A stretch of DNA of 7,956 nucleotides, taken from positions 1-7,956 of the forward strand of contig CAYVOK010000080.1 of NCBI GenBank assembly GCA_964453335.1. Reading direction: 5' to 3'. This stretch comes from VGBO01 sp964453335 (lineage in GTDB: Bacteria > Actinomycetota > Acidimicrobiia > Acidimicrobiales > CAIXPF01). Every line of letters begins with the position of its first letter. Position 1 is the first letter of the stretch. The notes under the pieces were generated by a model. It was not told where the DNA came from, searched no databases, and saw only the letters and a list, made by a program, of their open reading frames with translations. This document shows positions 1 through 4,098 of the stretch, one piece after another. The position numbers were made by a program, and so were the translations under genes.

Positions 1-974
1 TTAGCGTCATATGCCATCGTCACACCAAGTTCAATCAGTTTCATCTTGTCTTCCAGACGGTCAACAAGTTCCACGTCGAAGATGTTGTACTCAACAAACT
101 TCTGCCAACCATAAGTATAGAAATCACGGAAGGTATCATACTCAGAGTGATCCAACTTGCGTTGATTCAACTCAACGAAAGCAATGTGATCCAGACGATA
201 AGATTCCTGGTTGGTGTAAGTAAACTTCTTGTAGAGATCAAGATAGTCCAGACAAGATACACCCATGATGGTGTAAGCAATGTTGGTACGACCTTTAATT
301 ACAATCTCACGCTCAGATACCTTGTTCCAAGGTGAAAGTGATTTGACCCACTTCTCTCCAAGGATACGATCTACCCTACGGCAGATGTAAGGAATATCGT
401 ACAGATAGCAGTTCCAACCAGTAACAATATCGGGAGTGTTCTTTGCCCACCACTCTATAAAGTCACGCATCATTGCAGACTCATTATCAAGCAGATGCAG
501 ATTGATTCCTTTCGGGCAATCAAACTCACGGGTCAACCAAGTATGAACTTCCTTAGTATTCAGATTCTTGATCGTGATACAAAGGATTTCTTCTGCAGCA
601 CTTTGTACATCGGGGAATCCATTCTCGGACGCCACCTCAATGTCAATCGTATAGATCTGCAGACGCTTGAAGTCATAATCAACTTCATCGGGATGCTGAT
701 CAGAAATGTACTGATATACAAAACGTTCGTATCCGTAGACATCGAAGTTCTGCACATTCTCATACTTCTGCATGAACTCCCGAGCATCACGAGGTCCACC
801 AAACTTAATTGGTTTCACATACTGCCCCTCTAGTGTTTTGTAATCAGACTCATGCGGGCAAGCAACAAAAAGGGTAGGTGAAAACTTTTCCCTAAACTGG
901 ACAGGATCGCCATGATCATATCCACGATAGAGAATGTCGTCACCTACCTGTTCAACGCTGGTATAAAACTTCAT
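1..974 (-). CDS. 43: T4-type family B DNA polymerase gp43, N-terminal part (3' end beyond window)
   Basis: This is the replicative DNA polymerase with 3'-5' proofreading. The 324 codons present are open from the ATG at 972-974 to the window edge. They cover the N-terminal and exonuclease domains. Exo I reads YTIDIEVAS with acidic pair D111/E113 (T4 D112/E114). Exo II reads TGWNCYLYDIPYI with D193. Exo III reads YNIFDVELVD with Y296 and D300. All catalytic exonuclease carboxylates are present, so proofreading should work. The palm and thumb polymerase motifs lie outside the window; T4 gp43 is 898 aa. The start codon overlaps the stop of the upstream 135-aa gene as ATGA, which implies translational coupling, and only a weak AGG/GAGA SD is seen upstream. 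Identification is firm from motif order and spacing; the gene number is assigned by homology to T4. Confidence 0.96.
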   Translation of the reverse strand, partial: MKFYTSVEQVGDDILYRGYDHGDPVQFREKFSPTLFVACPHESDYKTLEGQYVKPIKFGGPRDAREFMQKYENVQNFDVYGYERFVYQYISDQHPDEVDYDFKRLQIYTIDIEVASENGFPDVQSAAEEILCITIKNLNTKEVHTWLTREFDCPKGINLHLLDNESAMMRDFIEWWAKNTPDIVTGWNCYLYDIPYICRRVDRILGEKWVKSLSPWNKVSEREIVIKGRTNIAYTIMGVSCLDYLDLYKKFTYTNQESYRLDHIAFVELNQRKLDHSEYDTFRDFYTYGWQKFVEYNIFDVELVDRLEDKMKLIELGVTMAYDA

Positions 975-1378
975 CCTGAGATTTTCTCGTAAAGGGCCTG
1001 AACTGCATGTTCAGGATCCAGTATAGTCAAAATCGAGTCGCTTGTCAAGAAGAGATCTCGTTGAGAAGAATACTTGGGAAACTTCTCAAGGATGATATAC
1101 TCATAGACATACCAATCCTTGTCTGTGTTTTCATCAAATTTCTTTGCTGAGATCTTCAAGTGATTACCTTCTAGGGAAAGTGCTCTTGCTTTCAGATCTT
1201 CTGGATCGTCACCATATTCAGCACACTCAATAATCTTGTAGCAATCTTCAATCAGGATTGAGGGTTCTTCATCTAGTTCAGTAACTCTACCAATAAGGTA
1301 AGTATCACTGTTCTTCAGAAAGATCACCTTGATCGCTTGAGGACTCATCACCAAGTCCTCCATCATTTCCTCCTCCAT
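971..1378 (-). CDS. Small acidic protein with Sm-like N-terminal pattern, directly upstream of gp43
   Basis: Function unknown. The 135-aa product has a short hydrophobic/turn/hydrophobic pattern at residues 15-50 (AIKVIFLKNSD, YLIGRVTEL, ILIEDCYKII) resembling the strands of an Sm/LSm fold; this is inference. The C-terminal stretch 116-133 (ILTILDP, then V, Y and KI) matches residues 85-102 of the neighbouring upstream protein at seven of eighteen positions, so the two look like tandem paralogs. The gene ends in the gp43 start (ATGA) and begins inside the upstream gene. The start is uncertain. ATGs at 1376-1378, 1361-1363 and 1346-1348 each have GGAGG upstream, at 6, 5 and 8 nt. The last one (MSPQAIKV) best matches the start of the paralog (MSVRIARL). 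Small genes next to gp43 are common in T4-like cyanophages. Confidence 0.82.
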   Translation of the reverse strand: MEEEMMEDLVMSPQAIKVIFLKNSDTYLIGRVTELDEEPSILIEDCYKIIECAEYGDDPEDLKARALSLEGNHLKISAKKFDENTDKDWYVYEYIILEKFPKYSSQRDLFLTSDSILTILDPEHAVQALYEKISG

Positions 1379-1697
1379 TCATAGCCTCCAAAATTTTGTT
1401 GTATTGTTCTAGAACCTGTGCGTGTGGATCATACACACAGATGATTTCATTAGGATCTAGATATAGAACCCTACTAGCACATAGTGGTGCCCAAGAAACC
1501 ATATGTACTTCTGGTTTACTCATCCGAATAGGATTAGGACCCCTTTCAAACATGGATTGAGTATCTTCAACAAGTGCAACTGAGTATGGATCCTCACACT
1601 GAATTGCTGCAACCTGCTCAGTCTCTTTTGTTAAAACTTCTTTTAGTCCAGCGATAATATCTTCACCGCTTCTTAGTCTTGCGATTCTTACGCTCAT
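1305..1697 (-). CDS. Sm-like-looking 130-aa protein, apparent paralog of its downstream neighbour
   Basis: Function unknown. Residues 1-42 begin MSVRIARLRSGEDIIAGL and continue to a DPYSVAL strand. This strand-turn-strand pattern resembles the Sm/LSm fold and the first part of the downstream protein. Residues 85-102 (IICVYDP, V, Y and KI) repeat the end of that neighbour. Residues from about 107 on are a Gly/Asp/Ser/Glu-rich tail encoded by the stretch that overlaps the neighbour's start region and its purine-rich SDs. The tail is therefore likely a by-product of the overlap and disordered. The start ATG at 1695-1697 lies 35 nt inside the upstream 76-aa gene and has only a weak GAG-type SD, so expression probably depends on coupling. 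RNA binding is a guess from the fold resemblance only. Confidence 0.82.
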   Translation of the reverse strand: MSVRIARLRSGEDIIAGLKEVLTKETEQVAAIQCEDPYSVALVEDTQSMFERGPNPIRMSKPEVHMVSWAPLCASRVLYLDPNEIICVYDPHAQVLEQYNKILEAMNGGGNDGGLGDESSSDQGDLSEEQ

Positions 1698-1893
1698 AAT
1701 TTTTGCTCAAAATAGTGTTTACTGATTCTTTAATGATTTCGTTTAGTGCTTTATTCTGAGGAATATTTTTCTCATCAGAAATAGATCTAGCATAGGTCAT
1801 TAGAATATCCATGACCTCTGTTGGCGCTTCAACAGTAATCAAATCAGAATCTCCTCCATATTGAGGAGGAGTTAGGTTAAAATAAAACTGCAT
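1663..1893 (-). CDS. 76-aa hypothetical protein with basic C-terminus
   Basis: Not recognised. The product starts MQFYFNLTPPQYGG, has a predicted helical middle (EAPTEVMDILMTYARSI, then NKALNEIIKESVNTIL), and ends in a Lys/Arg-rich tail (KNYERKNRKTKKR) that could bind nucleic acid. I chose the ATG at 1891-1893 because a perfect GGAGG (1899-1903) sits 5 nt upstream. The same reading frame is open further, to an ATG at 1930-1932, but that start would lie in the hsp20 terminator. A TTGACC-N17-TATAAT promoter ends at 1904, just before the gene. The last 35 nt overlap the start of the next gene. It is first in the unit leading to gp43. Confidence 0.75.
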   Translation of the reverse strand: MQFYFNLTPPQYGGDSDLITVEAPTEVMDILMTYARSISDEKNIPQNKALNEIIKESVNTILSKNYERKNRKTKKR

Positions 1894-1903
1894 GGTTTCC
1901 TCC

Positions 1904-1932
1904 ATTATACACACAAAAAAGGGAGGGGTCAA
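1904..1932 (-). promoter_or_regulatory. Sigma70-type promoter TTGACC-N17-TATAAT inside the hsp20 terminator
   Basis: On the minus strand the -35 TTGACC (1927-1932) lies in the loop and 3' arm of the hsp20 terminator. The -10 TATAAT (1904-1909) follows after exactly 17 nt. This is 11 of 12 consensus positions with ideal spacing. The predicted start is near 1897, four nt before the ATG at 1893. A transcript from here would be almost leaderless, while the GGAGG at 1899-1903 would be kept only on longer transcripts. Cyanophage early promoters commonly resemble host sigma70 promoters. Confidence 0.68.
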
Positions 1933-1946
1933 GCCCTTCTCCCTTT
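1914..1946 (-). terminator. Intrinsic terminator of hsp20
   Basis: On the minus strand AAAGGGAG (1939-1946) pairs with CTCCCTTT (1918-1925). Three further inner G-C pairs form across a two-base bulge, around a five-base loop. A run of six T (1915-1920) follows, three of them shared with the stem. It lies 20 nt after the hsp20 stop. Confidence 0.88.
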
Positions 1947-1965
1947 ATTCTGTTTCATCTATTTA

Positions 1966-2418
1966 TCATTCTGTGAGTAGTTGTTTTTCTGAGGATGCAA
2001 TCTCATAAACTTTTCTTTGTTGTTTCTCGGGAATAATTCTTTGTAGATTAATTACAAGAAGACCATCTTCAAATTTAACGTTCTTAATTTCAACATCATC
2101 AGCGAGTTGCCAATTTCTTATAAAGGAACGTTTCGAAAGTCCTTTGTAGAGATATGTTCGTTCAGTATCTCTCTTCTCAACTTTAGAGGCAACTCTGAGA
2201 ACGTTCTGTTCTGTAGATACTTCGACCTCCGTTGGTTTAAATCCTGCGAGAGCAATTTCAATAGAGAAATTACTTGAGTCATGTTTGATTAGGTTGTAAG
2301 GTGGATAGTTAACGTTGTTTCCAGACATAGCTTCTAGTCTATGGAAAACGTCATCCAGACCTACAGTGTGGGGAGTATAATCTTTCCAAAAAGTGTTTAG
2401 TGTGTTGGTAGTAATCAT
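1966..2418 (-). CDS. hsp20: Small heat-shock protein, Hsp20/IbpA family
   Basis: This is an ATP-independent holdase of the alpha-crystallin family that binds unfolding proteins and keeps them refoldable. The 150-aa product has a 35-residue variable N-terminus, then an alpha-crystallin domain from about residue 40 to 132. IbpA-like stretches include PPYNLIKHD, FSIEIALAGFKPTEVEV, VLRVASK, RTYLYKGLSKRSFIRNWQL and the conserved GLLVINLQRIIPE before a C-terminal tail. Phage hsp20 genes are a shared feature of T4-like cyanophages and have been suggested to act in virion assembly or photosystem protection, which is not shown. The ATG at 2416-2418 has AAGGAG (2426-2431) 7 nt upstream. The gene is a single transcription unit with a T4 late promoter and its own terminator, so late expression is expected. 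Confidence 0.96.
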   Translation of the reverse strand: MITTNTLNTFWKDYTPHTVGLDDVFHRLEAMSGNNVNYPPYNLIKHDSSNFSIEIALAGFKPTEVEVSTEQNVLRVASKVEKRDTERTYLYKGLSKRSFIRNWQLADDVEIKNVKFEDGLLVINLQRIIPEKQQRKVYEIASSEKQLLTE

Positions 2419-2452
2419 TGTACTTCTCCTTTAAAAGCGAGTATTTTGTTTT

Positions 2453-2469
2453 GGACCCCGAAGGCATCC
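2453..2469 (-). promoter_or_regulatory. Hairpin with TTCG tetraloop at predicted 5' end of hsp20 mRNA
   Basis: On the minus strand GGATGCC (2463-2469) pairs with GGGTCC (2453-2458) around a TTCG loop, with one bulged base and one G-T pair. If the late promoter at 2475-2482 starts six nt downstream as in T4, position 2469 is +1 and the transcript begins with this hairpin. A 5'-end hairpin of this kind could protect the mRNA from 5'-end-dependent decay (inference). Confidence 0.5.
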
Positions 2470-2474
2470 GTACA

Positions 2475-2482
2475 TATTTATA
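2475..2482 (-). promoter_or_regulatory. T4-type late promoter TATAAATA for hsp20
   Basis: This is an exact match, on the minus strand, to the T4 late consensus TATAAATA, read by RNA polymerase with gp55 and the gp45 clamp. The predicted transcript has a leader of about 50 nt to the hsp20 ATG. The reverse orientation is almost matched just next door (CATAAATA, plus strand, 2484-2491), making a 17-nt near-palindrome. Confidence 0.78.
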
Positions 2483-2483
2483 G

Positions 2484-2524
2484 CATAAATATGGTTAAGA
2501 CCGTTATGATGTAAACCGTACAAT
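2484..2524 (+). promoter_or_regulatory. Candidate plus-strand promoters ahead of the small-ORF cluster
   Basis: Two weak candidates point rightward. CATAAATA (2484-2491) differs from the T4 late consensus at one base. TTAAGA (2495-2500), with TACAAT (2519-2524) 18 nt downstream, resembles a sigma70 promoter at 9 of 12 positions. Either would transcribe the 44-aa ORF at 2542. No hairpin or other signal was noted. Confidence 0.35.
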
Positions 2525-2541
2525 AAGATAGTGGGATCCGT

Positions 2542-2676
2542 ATGAAGTACCTTACAATTCTACTATTAAAAAACGATGGCACAACTGAGTGGAGGAATAT
2601 CTGCTGGGGGAAAAGGTGTCTAGATGATGCAAGAAAAGATGGTCATATAATCATGTCATTTGTACAATACTCATGA
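2542..2676 (+). CDS. 44-aa hypothetical small protein
   Basis: Not recognised. The product begins MKYLTILLLKNDGTTEWRN, with a hydrophobic N-terminal stretch (residues 3-9) followed by a basic, Trp/Cys-containing middle (WGKRCLDDARKDG). Support comes from position and organisation. It is the first ORF rightward of the divergent promoter region, it overlaps the next ORF as ATGA, and the three ORFs in a row otherwise fill the gap. The SD is weak (GGGA about 6 nt upstream). Confidence 0.5.
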   Translation: MKYLTILLLKNDGTTEWRNICWGKRCLDDARKDGHIIMSFVQYS

Positions 2677-2795
2677 GACATCTAATAGTAATGTTAATGG
2701 AAAATCCTCTAGTAGTAAGTATTCTAGGATCACTATTAATCATTCCTCCTATCATAGGAATAGGTTTGATTCACAGCAACAAATCAGAAAAGTAA
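2673..2795 (+). CDS. 40-aa predicted single-span membrane peptide
   Basis: Not recognised. After a short N-terminus (MRHLIVMLMENP), residues 13-33 form one continuous hydrophobic span (LVVSILGSLLIIPPIIGIGL), followed by a short charged tail (HSNKSEK). It would sit in the inner membrane of the host. The start overlaps the previous stop as ATGA and there is no clear SD, so translation is probably coupled; the internal ATGs at 2691 and 2697 are alternatives. Small membrane peptides of this size are common among cyanophage early genes. Confidence 0.5.
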   Translation: MRHLIVMLMENPLVVSILGSLLIIPPIIGIGLIHSNKSEK

Positions 2796-2799
2796 ATCT

Positions 2800-2952
2800 A
2801 TGACAACTGCAGAAAAGGATGCATTAGATCTCCTACTAGAAGATCTCCACACAGTAAATTCAAAGATTAGATTGGAAGCAAAGAAGTTAAACTGCGAGAA
2901 AGAACTTGATTCACTGAAAGAAGAATTGATTGACTTTCTTAAGAAAAAATAA
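2800..2952 (+). CDS. 50-aa predicted coiled-coil protein
   Basis: Not recognised. The product is almost entirely charged and helical, from MTTAEKDALDLLLEDLHTV to the C-terminal EELIDFLKKK, with leucine/isoleucine spacing that fits a coiled coil. It starts four nt after the stop of the membrane peptide and has only a weak purine stretch as SD. It is likely the third member of a small-ORF operon. No terminator follows it, so transcription could run into the riboswitch. Confidence 0.52.
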   Translation: MTTAEKDALDLLLEDLHTVNSKIRLEAKKLNCEKELDSLKEELIDFLKKK

Positions 2953-2966
2953 AAATGGTATCACAT

Positions 2967-2994
2967 TTTACAATCGTGGTTGCATAGATATTAT
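2967..2994 (+). promoter_or_regulatory. Candidate promoter ahead of the glutamine riboswitch
   Basis: TTTACA (2967-2972) and TATTAT (2989-2994) are separated by 16 nt and match sigma70 elements at 5 of 6 positions each. The usual spacing would place +1 near 3001, one nt after the 5' strand of the riboswitch P1 stem. Either the start is slightly earlier or the RNA comes from an upstream promoter. Confidence 0.4.
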
Positions 2995-2995
2995 A

Positions 2996-3090
2996 CGTTC
3001 ATCCGAAAGGACGGAAGTAAGCCGACGCGGAACGGATCGTTCATTCGCTATTTGAATATAGCGAACGCAAACGCCGACTGAAGGAACGCT
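2996..3090 (+). promoter_or_regulatory. Glutamine riboswitch, Downstream-peptide / glnA class
   Basis: The sequence carries the signature of the cyanobacterial glutamine aptamers. It starts CGTTCATCC, has the conserved GGACGGAAGTA (3009-3019), and ends GAAGGAACGC (3080-3089). P1 pairs CGTTC (2996-3000) with GAACG (3084-3088). A short hairpin TCC-GAAA-GGA follows (3002-3011). The variable interior holds an eight-pair hairpin, TTCGCTAT with ATAGCGAA (3044-3065). Downstream-peptide RNAs are known from marine Synechococcus, Prochlorococcus and their phages, bind L-glutamine and precede short peptide genes, exactly as here. The class assignment is from memory of the consensus, and the pseudoknot was not traced base by base. 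Confidence 0.82.
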
Positions 3091-3111
3091 CTTTAACCTA
3101 AACTTAAGGAG
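3089..3111 (+). promoter_or_regulatory. SD-masking hairpin between riboswitch and peptide gene
   Basis: CTCTTTAA (3089-3096) can pair with TTAAGGAG (3104-3111) in eight pairs, one of them G-T, around a seven-base loop. The 3' arm is the complete ribosome binding site of the 48-aa gene (AAGGAG, 7 nt before the ATG). The stem begins at the base right after riboswitch P1 and could stack on it, which makes it a natural translational expression platform (inference). Confidence 0.6.
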
Positions 3112-3118
3112 AAACCTA

Positions 3119-3265
3119 ATGTCACAAGCAACTTACCGTGGTGCAAAATACGACACCGACACTCGTAAAAATGAAATTGCTTCTAACTGGTTAGCACTTA
3201 TTCGTGCCCAGATTGAAAAAGAAAATAAACTGAAGGAAGCACAACTCGCAATGGCGATGAAGTAA
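3119..3265 (+). CDS. Riboswitch-controlled 48-aa peptide (YRGxxYDT type)
   Basis: The product starts MSQATYRGAKYDTDTR, followed by a predicted amphipathic helix (residues 17-47: IASNWLALIRAQIEKENK onward). The TYRG-x-x-Y start resembles short cyanobacterial proteins that carry DUF4278-type YRG motifs. These include small proteins of nitrogen regulation, and the relation is an inference from a few residues. AAGGAG (3106-3111) with a 7-nt spacer gives a strong, possibly masked SD. The gene follows the glutamine riboswitch and ends just before a strong terminator, so the peptide is probably made in response to host glutamine level. Its target may be a host nitrogen-metabolism regulator or enzyme; none can be named from the sequence. 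Confidence 0.88.
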   Translation: MSQATYRGAKYDTDTRKNEIASNWLALIRAQIEKENKLKEAQLAMAMK

Positions 3266-3267
3266 AA

Positions 3268-3293
3268 AGAAAGGGGGCATATGCCCCCTTTTT
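3268..3293. terminator. Bidirectional intrinsic terminator
   Basis: GGGGGCAT/ATGCCCCC (3273-3288) is a perfect 16-nt palindrome, extended by A-T pairs to 3271-3290. Five T follow on the plus strand (3289-3293), and a T-rich run follows on the minus strand (complement of 3264-3272). It serves the 48-aa peptide gene rightward and the replication unit ending in regA leftward. Confidence 0.92.
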
Positions 3294-3718
3294 CATTCTG
3301 CGGTTTTCTTCTTACCGATGTTGTACTTACTTTCTAAGGTCCATTCTCCCTTATCTTTGTAGGAGATAACTTTAATTTGATTCAGAGGTGCCGAATCAGC
3401 AATGGTTTCTGGTTTCACAACAGTAACCAGACCCCAATCAGAAAGAAGTTGAATGATACGATTTCTACGCTGAATATCATTCAGAGAAAAATTAGTATCC
3501 TTTCGATCAAGAGCAAACAGTTCTTTAAAGTGAACGATGTAATAGCGACCCTTCTTGTGGAGAATGTGACATGATTGGTAGAGTTTCTTTTCTTTACGAG
3601 AAGCAACACCAATTCTAGTCAAGGTTTCACGCACCTTCAAGAAGTCATCGGGTTCCTTAAGAACCACTTCAATCATATCCTCTTCGGACCACTTCACTTC
3701 AGTTTCATTAGAAGTCAT
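3293..3718 (-). CDS. regA: RegA translational repressor of early genes
   Basis: RegA binds the initiation regions of many T4 early mRNAs and blocks ribosome binding. The 141-aa product carries the T4 RegA sequence pattern throughout. From residue 16 it reads IEVVLKEPDDFLKVRETLTR, then KLYQSCHILHKKGRYYIVHFKELF, DWGLVTVV, IKVISYKDKGEWTLESKYNIG. An extra N-terminal 15 residues precede the T4-like start, and T4 RegA is 122 aa. The start overlaps the gp62 stop as ATGA, and GGAGG (3725-3729) lies 6 nt upstream. Being last in the clamp/clamp-loader unit matches T4 order 45-44-62-regA. Targets likely include genes of this same unit, but no site was proven. Confidence 0.96.
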   Translation of the reverse strand: MTSNETEVKWSEEDMIEVVLKEPDDFLKVRETLTRIGVASRKEKKLYQSCHILHKKGRYYIVHFKELFALDRKDTNFSLNDIQRRNRIIQLLSDWGLVTVVKPETIADSAPLNQIKVISYKDKGEWTLESKYNIGKKKTAE

Positions 3719-4098
3719 TTTTTACCTCCAGTATTAAGCTTCGACTCAATGTAGTTTAGTTGTTCTTTGGTTAACAAACCTAGAGCAGTCTTAGCTTTTT
3801 CATTACTATATCCATAGTATTGCTTAACCAACTCAAGGTCCTTGAGGGAATCCTTTTTTAACCAAGGAGAGAATCTTTTTTTAGATCTCAGACTATTTAT
3901 ATAGAAGTCATACTGCATCTTGTTGTCCAGATGGCAGTTGATATTCATCTCATTGGCATAAAGAACAGCATCCATATGACCAGACAAACAACGATTGATA
4001 ACGTATGCTGGATACTTACTAATTGAATCTGGATTCTCATCCATGATATTGATCTTACTTTGATTGATACTATTCAACCAGTCTTTCAATTCAGTCAT
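3715..4098 (-). CDS. 62: Clamp-loader small subunit gp62
   Basis: gp62 combines with the gp44 ATPase to load the gp45 clamp on DNA. The 127-aa product matches the short cyanophage gp62 pattern: a DWLNSINQSK N-terminus, then YPAYVINRCLSGHMDAVLYANEMN, then CHLDNKMQYDFYINSL, a basic KKRFSPWLKK, and a C-terminal helical LLTKEQLNYIESKL. T4 gp62 is longer (187 aa), but the conserved NRCLS, HLD..MQYDF and KRFSPW blocks are kept. It sits between the DruA-like gene (ATGA overlap at 4095-4098) and regA (ATGA overlap). A GGAG SD lies 8 nt before the ATG. Assignment rests on these blocks and on gene order. Confidence 0.9.
   Translation of the reverse strand: MTELKDWLNSINQSKINIMDENPDSISKYPAYVINRCLSGHMDAVLYANEMNINCHLDNKMQYDFYINSLRSKKRFSPWLKKDSLKDLELVKQYYGYSNEKAKTALGLLTKEQLNYIESKLNTGGKK

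Noticed and set aside
495..833. Plus-strand ORF of 112 aa
   Set aside because: It lies antisense inside the gp43 exonuclease coding region, has no SD, and its product is low in expected protein patterns. The opposite strand has all exonuclease motifs.
1894..1932. Longer start (ATG 1930-1932) for the 76-aa gene
   Set aside because: It would begin in the hsp20 terminator, has no SD, and would add residues coded by the promoter region; GGAGG fits the ATG at 1891-1893.
1960..1967. GATAAATA on the minus strand as a late promoter for the gene at 1893
   Set aside because: It differs from the late consensus at its first base, sits at the hsp20 stop codon, and a strong terminator lies directly downstream.
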